In this document: positions 49,527-58,244 of the stretch, one piece after another | Numbering within the stretch: the first letter of the stretch is position 1 | Layout of the letters: each line of letters opens with the position of its first letter | Assembly (NCBI RefSeq): GCF_015040615.1 | Contig: NZ_CP060402.1 | Coordinates: 1,674,001-1,738,000, forward strand | Source: Microbacterium sp. YJN-G | GTDB taxonomy: Bacteria; Actinomycetota; Actinomycetes; Actinomycetales; Microbacteriaceae | Direction: 5' to 3' | DNA: 64,000 nucleotides | Position numbers and translations under genes: made by a program | The notes under the pieces: model-generated | Seen by the model: the letters and a program-made list of their open reading frames with translations, nothing else | Database searches by the model: none | What the model was told of the DNA's origin: nothing

Positions 49527-49943
49527 TCAGGCGCGGATGAGCAGGGTACCTGCGGCCTTGTCGTGCAGGCCGCGCTGATCGGCATCCCAGATGACGGCGG
49601 GGATGACCAGCACGAGCAGCAGGGTGCGCAGGATGGGTCGCCACAGGCCCACCCAGCCGCCGCCGTACCGCACGACGCGCATGCCGAGGATGCGGTGGCC
49701 CGGGCTGCCGCCGAGGGTGGGGATGAACACGATCTGCAGCACCGCGAACACCATCATCGGCGCGAACTGCCGCCAGCCGGCCTCACCGGGCAGCGCGAAC
49801 TGGTCGTAGCCGAGGAACCCGGTCGCGATGATCGTCGCCGCAAGGTAATCGATGGCCAGCGCCCCGATCCGGCGCCCGATCCTGGCGATGCTGCGGGGTC
49901 CGGTGGAGGGCAGTCCGAGGCGTTCGCCGGGGTAGTCGTTCAC
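49527..49943 (-). CDS. RDD-family membrane protein
   Basis: 138 residues from GTG at 49943. The family motif RIGRRIGALAIDYLAATII includes the R.D arrangement in the first helix. Then come APMMVFAVLQIVFIP, LGGSPGHRILGMRVVRYGG, and the third helix LLLVLVIPAVIWDADQRGLHDKAAGTLLI with the conserved D..GLHD. Three helices are expected. RDD proteins have varied or unknown roles. A TAGGCT box 6 nt upstream suggests leaderless transcription. The gene is divergent from glnA. Confidence 0.87.
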   Translation of the reverse strand: MNDYPGERLGLPSTGPRSIARIGRRIGALAIDYLAATIIATGFLGYDQFALPGEAGWRQFAPMMVFAVLQIVFIPTLGGSPGHRILGMRVVRYGGGWVGLWRPILRTLLLVLVIPAVIWDADQRGLHDKAAGTLLIRA

Positions 49944-49949
49944 CTCTAC

Positions 49950-49955
49950 AGCCTA
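49950..49955 (-). promoter_or_regulatory. -10-like box TAGGCT, leaderless start of the RDD gene
   Basis: TAGGCT on the minus strand is 6 nt before the GTG at 49943. Confidence 0.5.
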
Positions 49956-49965
49956 CCGAGCACGC

Positions 49966-50003
49966 GTAACATGCCCGAAACACAGCGGACACGGCCGGGA
50001 AAC
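49966..50003 (+). promoter_or_regulatory. Double GlnR box upstream of glnA
   Basis: Four half-sites lie at an exact 11-bp phase: GTAAC (49966), GAAAC (49977), GACAC (49988) and GAAAC (49999), each with 6 nt between. This is the a1-b1-a2-b2 layout described for actinobacterial GlnR. It ends 59 nt before the glnA ATG, upstream of a possible -10 (TAAGGT, 50023-50028). Confidence 0.75.
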
Positions 50004-50062
50004 GCCGCCGACATAACCTGCGTAAGGTTGCTTAGAGCCGAAACCCCGATCAGGAGTGCTAC

Positions 50063-51487
50063 ATGTTCACAGAACCCGCCGAGGTCCTTCGCTACATCGA
50101 GCAGAACGACGTCAAGTTCCTCGATATCCGCTTCACCGATCTTCCGGGGGTGCAGCAGCACTTCAACATCCCGGCGTCGACGGTCGACGAGGACTTCTTC
50201 CGTGACGGTCAGCTCTTCGACGGCTCCTCGATCCGCGGCTTCGCCAGCATCCACGAGTCCGACATGCAGCTGATCCCCGATGTGACCACCGCGTACATCG
50301 ACCCGTTCCGCGAGGCGAAGACGCTGGTCATGGTCTTCGACATCTACAACCCGCGCACCGGCGAGATCTACAGCAAGGACCCGCGCCAGGTCGCCAAGAA
50401 GGCCGAGAAGTACCTCGCCTCCACCGGCATCGCCGACACCGCGTACTTCGCCCCCGAGGCGGAGTTCTACATCTTCGACGAGGTGCGCTACTCGGTCACC
50501 GCCGGCGAGAGCTTCTACAAGGTCGACTCCGAAGAGGCCGCCTGGAACTCGGGCCGCGAGGAGGACGGCGGCAACCTGGGCAACAAGACGCCGTTCAAGG
50601 GCGGCTACTTCCCCGTCGCCCCGGTCGACAAGACCGCCGACCTGCGCGATGACATGACCCTGCGCCTGATCGACTCGGGCTTCCACCTGGAGCGCTCGCA
50701 CCACGAGGTCGGCACCGCCGGTCAGCAGGAGATCAACTACCGCTTCGACACGATGGTCAGCGCGGCGGATGACATCCTGAAGTTCAAGTACATCATCAAG
50801 AACACGGCCGAGGAGTGGGGCAAGACGGTCACGTTCATGCCGAAGCCGCTGTTCGGCGACAATGGCTCGGGCATGCACACCCACCAGTCGCTGTGGCTCG
50901 ACGGCAAGCCGCTGTTCTTCGACGAGGCCGGCTACGGCCAGCTCAGCGACGTCGCCCGCTGGTACATCGGCGGTCTGCTCAAGCACGCGCACGCCGTGCT
51001 GGCCTTCACCAACCCGACGCTGAACAGCTACCACCGTCTGGTGAAGCACTTCGAGGCTCCGGTCAACCTGGCGTACTCGGCCGGAAACCGCTCGGCCGCG
51101 ATCCGCATCCCGCTGACCGGTTCGAACCCGAAGGCCAAGCGCATCGAGTTCCGCGTTCCGGACGCCTCGGGCAACCCGTACCTCGCCTTCGCCGCGCAGC
51201 TGATGGCGGGCCTGGACGGCATCAAGAACCGCATCGAGCCGATGGAGCCGATCGACAAGGACCTGTACGAGCTTCCCCCGGAGGAAGCCAAGAACATCCC
51301 GCAGGTGCCGAACTCGCTGCTCGACTCGCTCGAGGCGCTCCGCAACGACCACGAGTTCCTGCTCGAGGGCGGCGTGTTCACCCAGGAGCTCATCGACACC
51401 TGGATCGAGTACAAGTACAACAACGAGATCCTGCCCATGGCGCAGCGTCCGCACCCGTACGAGTTCGAGCTCTACTACGGCGTCTGA
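50063..51487 (+). CDS. glnA: Glutamine synthetase, type I (adenylylated form)
   Basis: 474 residues. GlnA condenses glutamate and ammonia with ATP as a dodecamer. Seen are the FDGSSIRGF latch, the metal-site [44 protein letters not shown] and NRSAAIRIP. The adenylylation loop [12 protein letters not shown] carries Tyr402, the place of the regulated tyrosine (397 in E. coli). GlnE is encoded 2.1 kb downstream and can modify it. The upstream GlnR-type double box indicates control by nitrogen state. A strong terminator follows the stop. Confidence 0.97.
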   Translation: MFTEPAEVLRYIEQNDVKFLDIRFTDLPGVQQHFNIPASTVDEDFFRDGQLFDGSSIRGFASIHESDMQLIPDVTTAYIDPFREAKTLVMVFDIYNPRTGEIYSKDPRQVAKKAEKYLASTGIADTAYFAPEAEFYIFDEVRYSVTAGESFYKVDSEEAAWNSGREEDGGNLGNKTPFKGGYFPVAPVDKTADLRDDMTLRLIDSGFHLERSHHEVGTAGQQEINYRFDTMVSAADDILKFKYIIKNTAEEWGKTVTFMPKPLFGDNGSGMHTHQSLWLDGKPLFFDEAGYGQLSDVARWYIGGLLKHAHAVLAFTNPTLNSYHRLVKHFEAPVNLAYSAGNRSAAIRIPLTGSNPKAKRIEFRVPDASGNPYLAFAAQLMAGLDGIKNRIEPMEPIDKDLYELPPEEAKNIPQVPNSLLDSLEALRNDHEFLLEGGVFTQELIDTWIEYKYNNEILPMAQRPHPYEFELYYGV

Positions 51488-51504
51488 TCGCCCACTGCGC
51501 TGAG

Positions 51505-51565
51505 AAACCACTTCCCGCGCGAGAAACCCGGTGTGCACCGGTTTCCCGTGCGGGAAGTGGTTTTT
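51505..51565 (+). terminator. Strong terminator after glnA
   Basis: The outer stem AAACCACTTCCCGC pairs with GCGGGAAGTGGTTT, followed by TTT. Inside lies a smaller hairpin, CCGGTG-TG-CACCGG. This is one of the few T-ended terminators in the window. Confidence 0.85.
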
Positions 51566-51606
51566 CGCGTCCGTCATGATGGAACCACCCACAGAAGGAG
51601 AACGAG

Positions 51607-52629
51607 ATGCGCGCAGTGATCATGCATGCGCCGGGCGACGTCCGCGTCGAGGACGTACCGGAGCCCGAGATCGTCGAAGCCACGGATGCGGTGATCCGCA
51701 TCACGGCGACCTGCATCTGCGGCTCGGACCTGTGGCCGTACCGCGGACACGAGCGACTGCGCCGGCCCACGCGGATGGGACACGAGTACATCGGCGTCGT
51801 CGAGCGGATCGGTGACGCGGTGACCGGACTCGCGATCGGGGACCACGTGGTCGGATCGTTCGTCGCCTCCGACAACACCTGTGAGATCTGCCAGGCCGGC
51901 TACCAGTCGCGGTGCGCGCACCAGGTGATGATGGGCTCGATCGGCACGCAGGCCGACTACGCGCGCATCCCGCTCGCCGACGGCACCCTCGTGAAGATCC
52001 CCGGCACCCCTACCGATGCCCAGGCGCGCAGCCTGCTCGCCGCCTCCGACGTGCTGGGCACCGGCTGGTTCGCGGCCGTCGCGGCGGAGGCGGGCCCGGG
52101 CAGGACGGTCGCGGTCGTCGGCGACGGCGCGGTGGGCCTGCTCGGCATCCTCGCCGCCCAGCGTCTCGGCGCGGAGCGGATCATCGCGATGTCACGGCAT
52201 CCGCAGCGCCAGGCTCTCGCCCGCGCGTTCGGCGCCACCGACATCGTCGAGGAGCGCGGTGCGGACGGCGTCGCACGCATCAAGGAGCCCACCGGCGGGT
52301 ACGGTGCGCACTCGACCATCGAGGCGGTCGGCACCCAGGAGGCGATGGATCAGGCGATCCGGGCCACCCGCCCCGGCGGGCACGTCGGATTCGTCGGCGT
52401 GTCGCACGACGTCTCCGTCGACGGGCTCGAACTGTTCCTCTCCAGCGTGCATCTGCACGGCGGCCCTGCCCCCGTGCGCCGGTTCCTGCCCGAGCTGATC
52501 GACCTCATCATGACCGACCAGATCGATCCGGGGGTCGTCTTCGACCTGACCCTGCCCATCGAGCAGGCGGCCGAGGGCTACCGGGCGATGGACGAGCGCC
52601 GCGCCACGAAGGTGCTGCTGACCCTCTGA
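51607..52629 (+). CDS. Zinc-type alcohol dehydrogenase family protein
   Basis: 340 residues from ATG at 51607, with GAAGGAG upstream. It is a medium-chain dehydrogenase/reductase with catalytic zinc ligands Cys in CICGSDLW and His-Glu in GHEYIGVV. The NAD-binding loop is VAVVGDGAVGLLGILAAQRLGA. The structural-zinc lobe reads CEICQAGYQSRC, three cysteines where four are usual (C-x2-C-x2-C-x7-C), so the second zinc may be absent. The end KPT-like segment RRATKVLLTL matches many family members. Substrate is unknown. It stands between glnA and the lipid kinase, converging on the latter. Confidence 0.85.
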   Translation: MRAVIMHAPGDVRVEDVPEPEIVEATDAVIRITATCICGSDLWPYRGHERLRRPTRMGHEYIGVVERIGDAVTGLAIGDHVVGSFVASDNTCEICQAGYQSRCAHQVMMGSIGTQADYARIPLADGTLVKIPGTPTDAQARSLLAASDVLGTGWFAAVAAEAGPGRTVAVVGDGAVGLLGILAAQRLGAERIIAMSRHPQRQALARAFGATDIVEERGADGVARIKEPTGGYGAHSTIEAVGTQEAMDQAIRATRPGGHVGFVGVSHDVSVDGLELFLSSVHLHGGPAPVRRFLPELIDLIMTDQIDPGVVFDLTLPIEQAAEGYRAMDERRATKVLLTL

Positions 52630-52671
52630 GCGTCGGAATCTCTGAGCCTCTGACCCCGCGACAGCCTGGCG

Positions 52672-53604
52672 TCAGCGCACCCGGACGGCGCCGGGCTGCA
52701 CGCGCACCGTGAACGACGAGGCCTCCCCCGCCTCCTCGCCGTCGATCTCGAAGGGCTGCGGCTCGCGCAGCACGACCCGGATGCGCTCGGCGGACGCGTG
52801 GGTCGCCGAGTCGGTGCTCACCGCATCTTCGGCGCCGCTGATCAGCCGCCGCAGCCCGTTGTCCCAGAGCACCGAGCGCGCCGTGTCGACCCACCCGGCG
52901 AAGCCCTCGGCGCTCACCAGCAGCACGTCCAGCCGCCCGTCGTCCGGCACGGCGTCGGGCAGCAGGGTGATCCCGGCCTGGATGGTGCCGCAGTTGCCGA
53001 TGAGCATGGTGTGCACGCGCACCTCCTCGGGCTCCTCGTCATCCAGCGCGATGGCGGTGTCGACGAGCTCGGTCGCAGCCGCGGCACGCCCGAGAGCCTG
53101 CACGTAGGCGAGCCAGCCGGCCTTCGCCTTCAGCTCCTCGTCGGTCTCGGCGAGCATCTGCGCGTCCAGACCGAAGCCGATCATCACCGTGAACGCCTGC
53201 TCGACGGCATCCGCTTCGTCACCGAGGGCGACCCAGCCGAGGTCGAGGCGCTGCTCCTCCTCCCGGTCGCGGATCCGCTCCAGGGCGGCGGTGAGGTCAC
53301 CGAGCGGGATGCCGAGGTTGCGGGCCAGCAGGTTGCCGGTGCCACGCGGGACGATTCCCAGCGCGGTGTCGGTGCCGGCCACGGCCTCCGCGACCACGCG
53401 CACCGTCCCGTCGCCGCCGACCGCGATGAGCACGTCGCACCCACCCGTCACGGCCTCGCCGGCGACGATGCGTCCCGGATCCTCCCGGGTGGTCGCCCAC
53501 CACAGCACTTCGAAGTCGGCGGGGAACACGGCGGTCACCGCATCCCGCAGCTCGTCCTCGTCGACCTTGATCGGATTCCACACGATCCCGATGCGCTCGC
53601 CCAT
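52672..53604 (-). CDS. Second diacylglycerol-kinase-family protein
   Basis: 310 residues. The nucleotide loop is VLIAVGGDGTVRVVAEAVAG, with VPRGTGNLLARNLGI after it. Near the middle is GFGLDAQMLAETDEELKAKAGWLAY, and near the end PFEIDGEEAG. Unlike the paralogue at 13826, it has NPIK instead of NP.AG at the start. It is the third gene after glnA2 and glnE, 20 bp from the glnE stop, and so probably in that operon. Why a lipid kinase should travel with nitrogen genes is not clear. Confidence 0.87.
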   Translation of the reverse strand: MGERIGIVWNPIKVDEDELRDAVTAVFPADFEVLWWATTREDPGRIVAGEAVTGGCDVLIAVGGDGTVRVVAEAVAGTDTALGIVPRGTGNLLARNLGIPLGDLTAALERIRDREEEQRLDLGWVALGDEADAVEQAFTVMIGFGLDAQMLAETDEELKAKAGWLAYVQALGRAAAATELVDTAIALDDEEPEEVRVHTMLIGNCGTIQAGITLLPDAVPDDGRLDVLLVSAEGFAGWVDTARSVLWDNGLRRLISGAEDAVSTDSATHASAERIRVVLREPQPFEIDGEEAGEASSFTVRVQPGAVRVR

Positions 53605-53624
53605 CCATCCGCCCTCGCTTCCCC

Positions 53625-56603
53625 TCAGCCGTAGAACTGTCTCTCGAACACGCGCCGCGCTCGGCGCGTGACACGCAGGTAGTCCTCCTCGAGCATGACC
53701 GCCCCGCGGTCGGGGTAGCCGAGCAGCCGGCCCACCCCGTCGAGCTCACGGTGCTCGGCCGGCAGTGCATCGCGGGTCTGACCGGTCAGCAGCGTCATCG
53801 CCGAGCGCAGCCTGCTGGCGAGCACCCAGGCCTCGCGCAGCTGCTCGGCATCCGCCGCGGGCAGCAGTTCGGCCAGCACCGCGGCATCCAGCGCCTGCAG
53901 CGTCGAGGTGGTGCGCAGATCCGGCACGCGGTGGCCGTGCTGCAGCTGCAGCACCTGCACCATCCACTCCACGTCGCTGAGCGTGCCCGGTCCGAGTTTC
54001 AGGTGCCGGCGGGGGTCGACCCCCTGCGGTAGCCGCTCCCCCTCGACCCGCGCCTTGATGCGCTTGATCTCGCGCACGTCCTGCACGGCGATCTGCTCGG
54101 GGAAGCGGATGCCGTCGGCCAGCTCGGTGAACTTCGCGATGAGCTTCATGCTGCCGGCGATCCCGCGCGCCCGCAGCAGTGCCTGCGCCTCCCACGACAG
54201 CGACCAGCGGCGGTAGTACTGCGTGTATGCCTCGAGGGTGCGCACGATCGGGCCGTTGCGGCCCTCGGGCCGCAGATCGGCGTCGAGGTCGAGCGGCAGG
54301 CGGTGGTCGGCCAGGTGCTCGCGCAGGCCCGCCACGATCCGCGCGGCGAGCTGCTGTGCGCGCTGCGACTCGACGCCGTTCGGGTCGTACACGAACAGCA
54401 CATCGGCATCCGACCCGAAGCCCAGCTCCGCACCGCCGAAGCGGCCCATCGCGATGATCGAGAAGTCCAGCGCGTCGTCCTCGGCGGGGACGACCTCGCG
54501 TCGCACCGCGCGCAGCGCCGCCTGGATCGTCGCCTCGGTGATCTCGGTGATGGCGCGGGCCATCTCGTCCACGCCGATGTGGTCGAGCACCGCACCGATC
54601 GCGGTGCGCAGCAGCTCGCGCCGGCGCAGGGCCCGCACGGCCCCGAGCGCCGCCTGGATCGTGGCATGCCGGGTCTGGATCGCCCTGGCCTCCTCGTCGA
54701 GCGCCGCCCACCCGCGTGGTCGCAGCGCGCCCGGACTGTCGAGCCAGGCCACGGATTCGGGGATCCACTCCATCAGCTCGCCGATGTACCGAGAGCTGGA
54801 CAGCACGCGCGTGAGCCGCTCGGCCGCGCCGGACGAGTCGCGCAGCATCCGCAGGAACCAGTGCGTGTCGCCGAGCCGCTCGCTGATGCGGCGGAACGCG
54901 ATGAGCCCGTAGTCGGGGTCGGTGCCGTCGGCGAACCAGCGCAGCATGACCGGCATGAGATGCCGCTGGATGGTCGCCTTGCGGCTGATCCCCGAGGTGA
55001 GGGCGCCGATGTGACGCAGCGCCCCCGCCGGGTCGCGGAAGCCGATCGCCGCCAGACGATCGGCCGCCTGCCCGGTGGTCAGCGAACGCTCCTCGGCGGG
55101 CAGCGACGCCACCGCCGCGAGCAGGGGACGGTAGAACAGCCGCACGTGCTGCTCGCGCACCTCGCGGCGCAGCCCCTCCCACACGGTCTGCAGGCCGGAT
55201 GCCGAATCGGCCAGTCCGGTGGCACGGGCCAGGCGCCGCATCCCCGACTCATCGCGCGGCATGAGGTGCGTGCGGGTGAGCTCGTGCAGCTGCAGGCGGT
55301 GCTCGAGCAGGCGCAGCGTGCAGTACTGCTGCGCGAAGGCCGCGGCCTCGGCGCGCCCGATGTACCCCTCCGCCGCCAGCGCCTCCAGCGACTCCAGCGT
55401 GCCTCGGGTGTGCAGCGTGGGGTCGCTCACACCGTGCACGAGCTGCAGCAGCTGCACCGTGAACTCGATGTCGCGCAGCCCGCCCGGACCGAGCTTGAGC
55501 TGGTAGGGCACATCCTCGGACGGGATGTTGTCGGTGACGAGCTCGCGCATGCGCTGCACGCTCTCGACGAAGTCCGATCTCTCGGCGCTGGACCAGACCT
55601 TCGGCTGCACGGCGGCGATGTACTCGGCTCCGAGCCCGGCGTCGCCGGCGAGCGGACGCGCCTTCAGAAGCGCCTGGAACTCCCAGCTCTTCGCCCAGCG
55701 GTCGTAGTACGCCACGTGCGATGCCAGCGAGCGCACCAGCGCACCCTGCTTGCCCTCGGGGCGCAGCGCGGCGTCCACCTCCCACAGCGACGGCTCCGTG
55801 TCGAACTCGCTCAGGGCCCGCATGGTCTCGCGGGCGAGCCGGGTGGCCACATCGATCGCCCGTGCCTCGCTGACGGCATCCTCGTCGGCGGTGCCGGCGA
55901 CGTAGATGACGTCCACGTCGCTGAGGTAGTTCAGCTCTCTCGCGCCCGCCTTGCCCATGCCGATGATCGCCAGCCGGGTCGCCGCCACCTCGGCTCTGGC
56001 CGTGGCGTCGCCCGAGGAGGCGACCGCGGTGCGGGCGACCGCGAGTGCCGCTTCGAGAGCCGCTGCGGCGGCATCGGCCAGCGCGTTCGACACGCCGTCG
56101 ATCGCCGCCACTGCATCCGGCGCGGCGAGATCCGCCGCCGCGATCTCGGCCAGGCACCGCCGGTACTCGATGCGCAGCGCTTCCACCGCGCTCTCGGCGG
56201 TCGCGAAACCGTCCTCCGCGCCCACAGCGGCGAGCAGGCGCGCGCGGAGCTCGTCGGACCCGGGCAGGTCGGTGCGCAGCAGCACGTCCGGGGCGAACTG
56301 CGCCGGCCGGCGGGCGAAGAAGGCGCCCAGGCCCGTCGAGACGCCCAGCAGCCGCCAGGCGGCGGCCCGTGCATCGGCATCCGTCAGCACCGCGGTCGCC
56401 CGCCCGGCATCCCGCCGGGCGATCTGCAGCATCGCCGCGATCGCAGCATCCGGGTCGGCGGCGGTCATGCCGTCGGCGAGGATGCTGCGATCGAGGCCCG
56501 TCAGCTCCGCCAGCTCGGTGAGGGCCGTCGACGCGGCGGTGAGCTCGACGAAGCCCAGCCGTGCCAGTGCCGAGAGCGAGACGGACGCGTCAGGACGTAC
56601 CAT
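53625..56603 (-). CDS. glnE: Glutamine synthetase adenylyltransferase/deadenylase
   Basis: 992 residues, normal for GlnE. It has two nucleotidyltransferase halves. The N-terminal one (deadenylase) contains IIGMGKAGARELNYLSDVDVIYV. The C-terminal one (adenylylase) contains IIAMGRFGGAELGFGSDADVLFVYD, each with the GS/LSD.D metal motif. The linker has GPGGLRDIEFTVQLLQL and the C-half KLGPGTLSDVEWMVQVLQL. It adds or removes AMP on the GlnA tyrosine (Tyr402 of the glnA product here). It starts 9 bp after glnA2 ends. M. tuberculosis has the same glnA2-glnE order, as I recall. Confidence 0.96.
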   Translation of the reverse strand: MVRPDASVSLSALARLGFVELTAASTALTELAELTGLDRSILADGMTAADPDAAIAAMLQIARRDAGRATAVLTDADARAAAWRLLGVSTGLGAFFARRPAQFAPDVLLRTDLPGSDELRARLLAAVGAEDGFATAESAVEALRIEYRRCLAEIAAADLAAPDAVAAIDGVSNALADAAAAALEAALAVARTAVASSGDATARAEVAATRLAIIGMGKAGARELNYLSDVDVIYVAGTADEDAVSEARAIDVATRLARETMRALSEFDTEPSLWEVDAALRPEGKQGALVRSLASHVAYYDRWAKSWEFQALLKARPLAGDAGLGAEYIAAVQPKVWSSAERSDFVESVQRMRELVTDNIPSEDVPYQLKLGPGGLRDIEFTVQLLQLVHGVSDPTLHTRGTLESLEALAAEGYIGRAEAAAFAQQYCTLRLLEHRLQLHELTRTHLMPRDESGMRRLARATGLADSASGLQTVWEGLRREVREQHVRLFYRPLLAAVASLPAEERSLTTGQAADRLAAIGFRDPAGALRHIGALTSGISRKATIQRHLMPVMLRWFADGTDPDYGLIAFRRISERLGDTHWFLRMLRDSSGAAERLTRVLSSSRYIGELMEWIPESVAWLDSPGALRPRGWAALDEEARAIQTRHATIQAALGAVRALRRRELLRTAIGAVLDHIGVDEMARAITEITEATIQAALRAVRREVVPAEDDALDFSIIAMGRFGGAELGFGSDADVLFVYDPNGVESQRAQQLAARIVAGLREHLADHRLPLDLDADLRPEGRNGPIVRTLEAYTQYYRRWSLSWEAQALLRARGIAGSMKLIAKFTELADGIRFPEQIAVQDVREIKRIKARVEGERLPQGVDPRRHLKLGPGTLSDVEWMVQVLQLQHGHRVPDLRTTSTLQALDAAVLAELLPAADAEQLREAWVLASRLRSAMTLLTGQTRDALPAEHRELDGVGRLLGYPDRGAVMLEEDYLRVTRRARRVFERQFYG

Positions 56604-56612
56604 CGCTGCGAC

Positions 56613-57956
56613 TCAGAGCAGCCCGAGGTTGTTCTGCAGCTCGAACGGGGTCACCTGACCGCGGTAGGCCTCCCATTCCTTGCGCTTGTTCAGCAGCACG
56701 TAGTTGAAGACCTGCTCGCCCAGTGTCTCGGCGACCAGCTCGGACTCCTGCATGTACTCCAGCGCGTGATCCAGGCTCGCCGGCAGCGGCGCGTAGCCCA
56801 GCGCACGGCGCTCGGAGTCGCTCAGCGACCACACGTTGTCCTCGGCCTCGGGAGGCAGCTCGTACTCCTCCTCGATGCCCTTCAGCCCTGCGGCGAGCAT
56901 GAGGGCGTACGCGAGGTACGGGTTGGCCGCCGAGTCCAGGGCGCGGTATTCGACCCGCGTGGACTGGCCCTTGTTCGGCTTGTACATCGGCACGCGCACG
57001 AGCGCCGAGCGGTTCGCGTGACCCCAGGTGACGAAGCTGGGCGCCTCATCGCCGCCCCACAGGCGCTTGTAGGAGTTCACGAACTGGTTGGTGACGGCGG
57101 CGATCTCGTTCGCGTGCCGCAGCAGGCCCGCGATGAACCGGCGGCCGGTGATCGAGAGCTGGTACTCGGCACCCGCCTCGTAGAAGGCGTTCATGTCGCC
57201 CTCGAACAGCGACAGGTGCGTGTGCATGCCGCTGCCGGGGTGGTTGTTCAGCGGCTTCGGCATGAACGTGGCGTACACGCCCTGCTCGATCGCGACCTCC
57301 TTCACCACCGTGCGGAAGGTCATGATGTTGTCGGCCGTGGTCAACGCGTCCGCGTAGCGCAGATCGATCTCGTTCTGACCGGGTCCGCCCTCGTGATGGC
57401 TGTACTCGACGGAGATGCCCAGGTCCTCCAGCATCCGCACCGCGCTGCGGCGGAAGTCGTGCGCCGTGCCACCAGGCACGTTGTCGAAGTACCCGGCCGA
57501 GTCGGCCGGCACCGGTCCCTGCGGGCCGACCTCAGACGACTTGAGCAGGTAGAACTCGATCTCGGGGTGCGTGTAGAACGTGAACCCGGCATCCGCGGCC
57601 TTCGCCAGTGCGCGGCGCAGCACGTGCCGGGGGTCCGAGACCGCAGGGCGCCCGTCGGGGGTGGTCAGGTCGCAGAACATGCGCGCGGTCGGGTCGACAT
57701 CTCCCCGCCACGGCAGGATCTGGAACGTCGACGGGTCGGGCTGCGCCAGCAGGTCGGACTCGAACGTGCGGGTGAGTCCCTCGATGGCCGAGCCGTCGAA
57801 GCCGATGCCCTCGGCGAAGGCACCCTCGACCTCGGCGGGGGCGATCGCCACCGACTTCAGGGTGCCGATGACGTCGGTGAACCACAGCCGGATGAACTTG
57901 ACCCCGCGCTCCTCGATCGTGCGCAGGACGAAATCACGCTGCTTGTCGCCGCTCAC
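56613..57956 (-). CDS. glnA2: Glutamine synthetase GlnA2-type, without adenylylation tyrosine
   Basis: 447 residues from GTG at 57956, overlapping the previous stop (GTGA). Catalytic motifs are present: GFDGSAIEGL, HPEIEFYLLK, SHHEGGPGQNEIDLRYADA, KPLNNHPGSGMHTHLS and HANRSALVRVP. The loop where GlnA has LYELPPEE reads EEYELPPEAEDNVWSLS and then diverges; the alignment in this loop and the short length resemble mycobacterial GlnA2 (Rv2222c, as I recall), which is not essential. GlnA2-type enzymes may use other substrates or supply special glutamine needs. It is the second gene of the SPOR-like-glnA2-glnE-kinase operon. Confidence 0.9.
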   Translation of the reverse strand: MSGDKQRDFVLRTIEERGVKFIRLWFTDVIGTLKSVAIAPAEVEGAFAEGIGFDGSAIEGLTRTFESDLLAQPDPSTFQILPWRGDVDPTARMFCDLTTPDGRPAVSDPRHVLRRALAKAADAGFTFYTHPEIEFYLLKSSEVGPQGPVPADSAGYFDNVPGGTAHDFRRSAVRMLEDLGISVEYSHHEGGPGQNEIDLRYADALTTADNIMTFRTVVKEVAIEQGVYATFMPKPLNNHPGSGMHTHLSLFEGDMNAFYEAGAEYQLSITGRRFIAGLLRHANEIAAVTNQFVNSYKRLWGGDEAPSFVTWGHANRSALVRVPMYKPNKGQSTRVEYRALDSAANPYLAYALMLAAGLKGIEEEYELPPEAEDNVWSLSDSERRALGYAPLPASLDHALEYMQESELVAETLGEQVFNYVLLNKRKEWEAYRGQVTPFELQNNLGLL

Positions 57957-58177
57957 GCCTCACCGTCCGCTTCCTCGGTGCCGCGCGCACCCCAGGAATC
58001 GGCGGCCGCTTCCTCCTCGGCCCAGGCACGCGAGCGTTCGCGAAGCACCTCGGGGGCGTTCGCCGCCTCCTCCGCCGTATCGAACGGCCCGACGCGGTCG
58101 ACGGCCGCGGACAGCATGCCGAACTCGACCTCGCCGGTGTTCATGTTGTACCAGTACTTCTCGTCGCCGTCGGCCAT
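57953..58177 (-). CDS. Small SPOR-like protein
   Basis: 74 residues from ATG at 58177, with GAAGGAG upstream. The sequence KYWYNMNTGEVEFGMLSAAVDRVGPFDTAEEAANAPEVLRERS is conserved in Micrococcales and usually annotated SPOR-domain, because of the GPF.t.eeA pattern. The tail is acidic. It has no signal peptide, so it is cytoplasmic and unlikely to bind septal peptidoglycan like classical SPOR proteins. Its stop overlaps the glnA2 start. The link to glutamine synthetase is only by operon. Confidence 0.75.
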   Translation of the reverse strand: MADGDEKYWYNMNTGEVEFGMLSAAVDRVGPFDTAEEAANAPEVLRERSRAWAEEEAAADSWGARGTEEADGEA

Positions 58178-58231
58178 GGCTGCTCCTTCGTCGGGATCAG
58201 TCACGATCCTAATCGCCCGCGCGGTCGTCGC

Positions 58232-58237
58232 TAGGCT
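58232..58237 (+). promoter_or_regulatory. -10-like box TAGGCT, leaderless start of ppgK
   Basis: TAGGCT is 7 nt before the ATG at 58245. No ribosome binding site is visible. Confidence 0.5.
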
Positions 58238-58244
58238 ATTCGCC

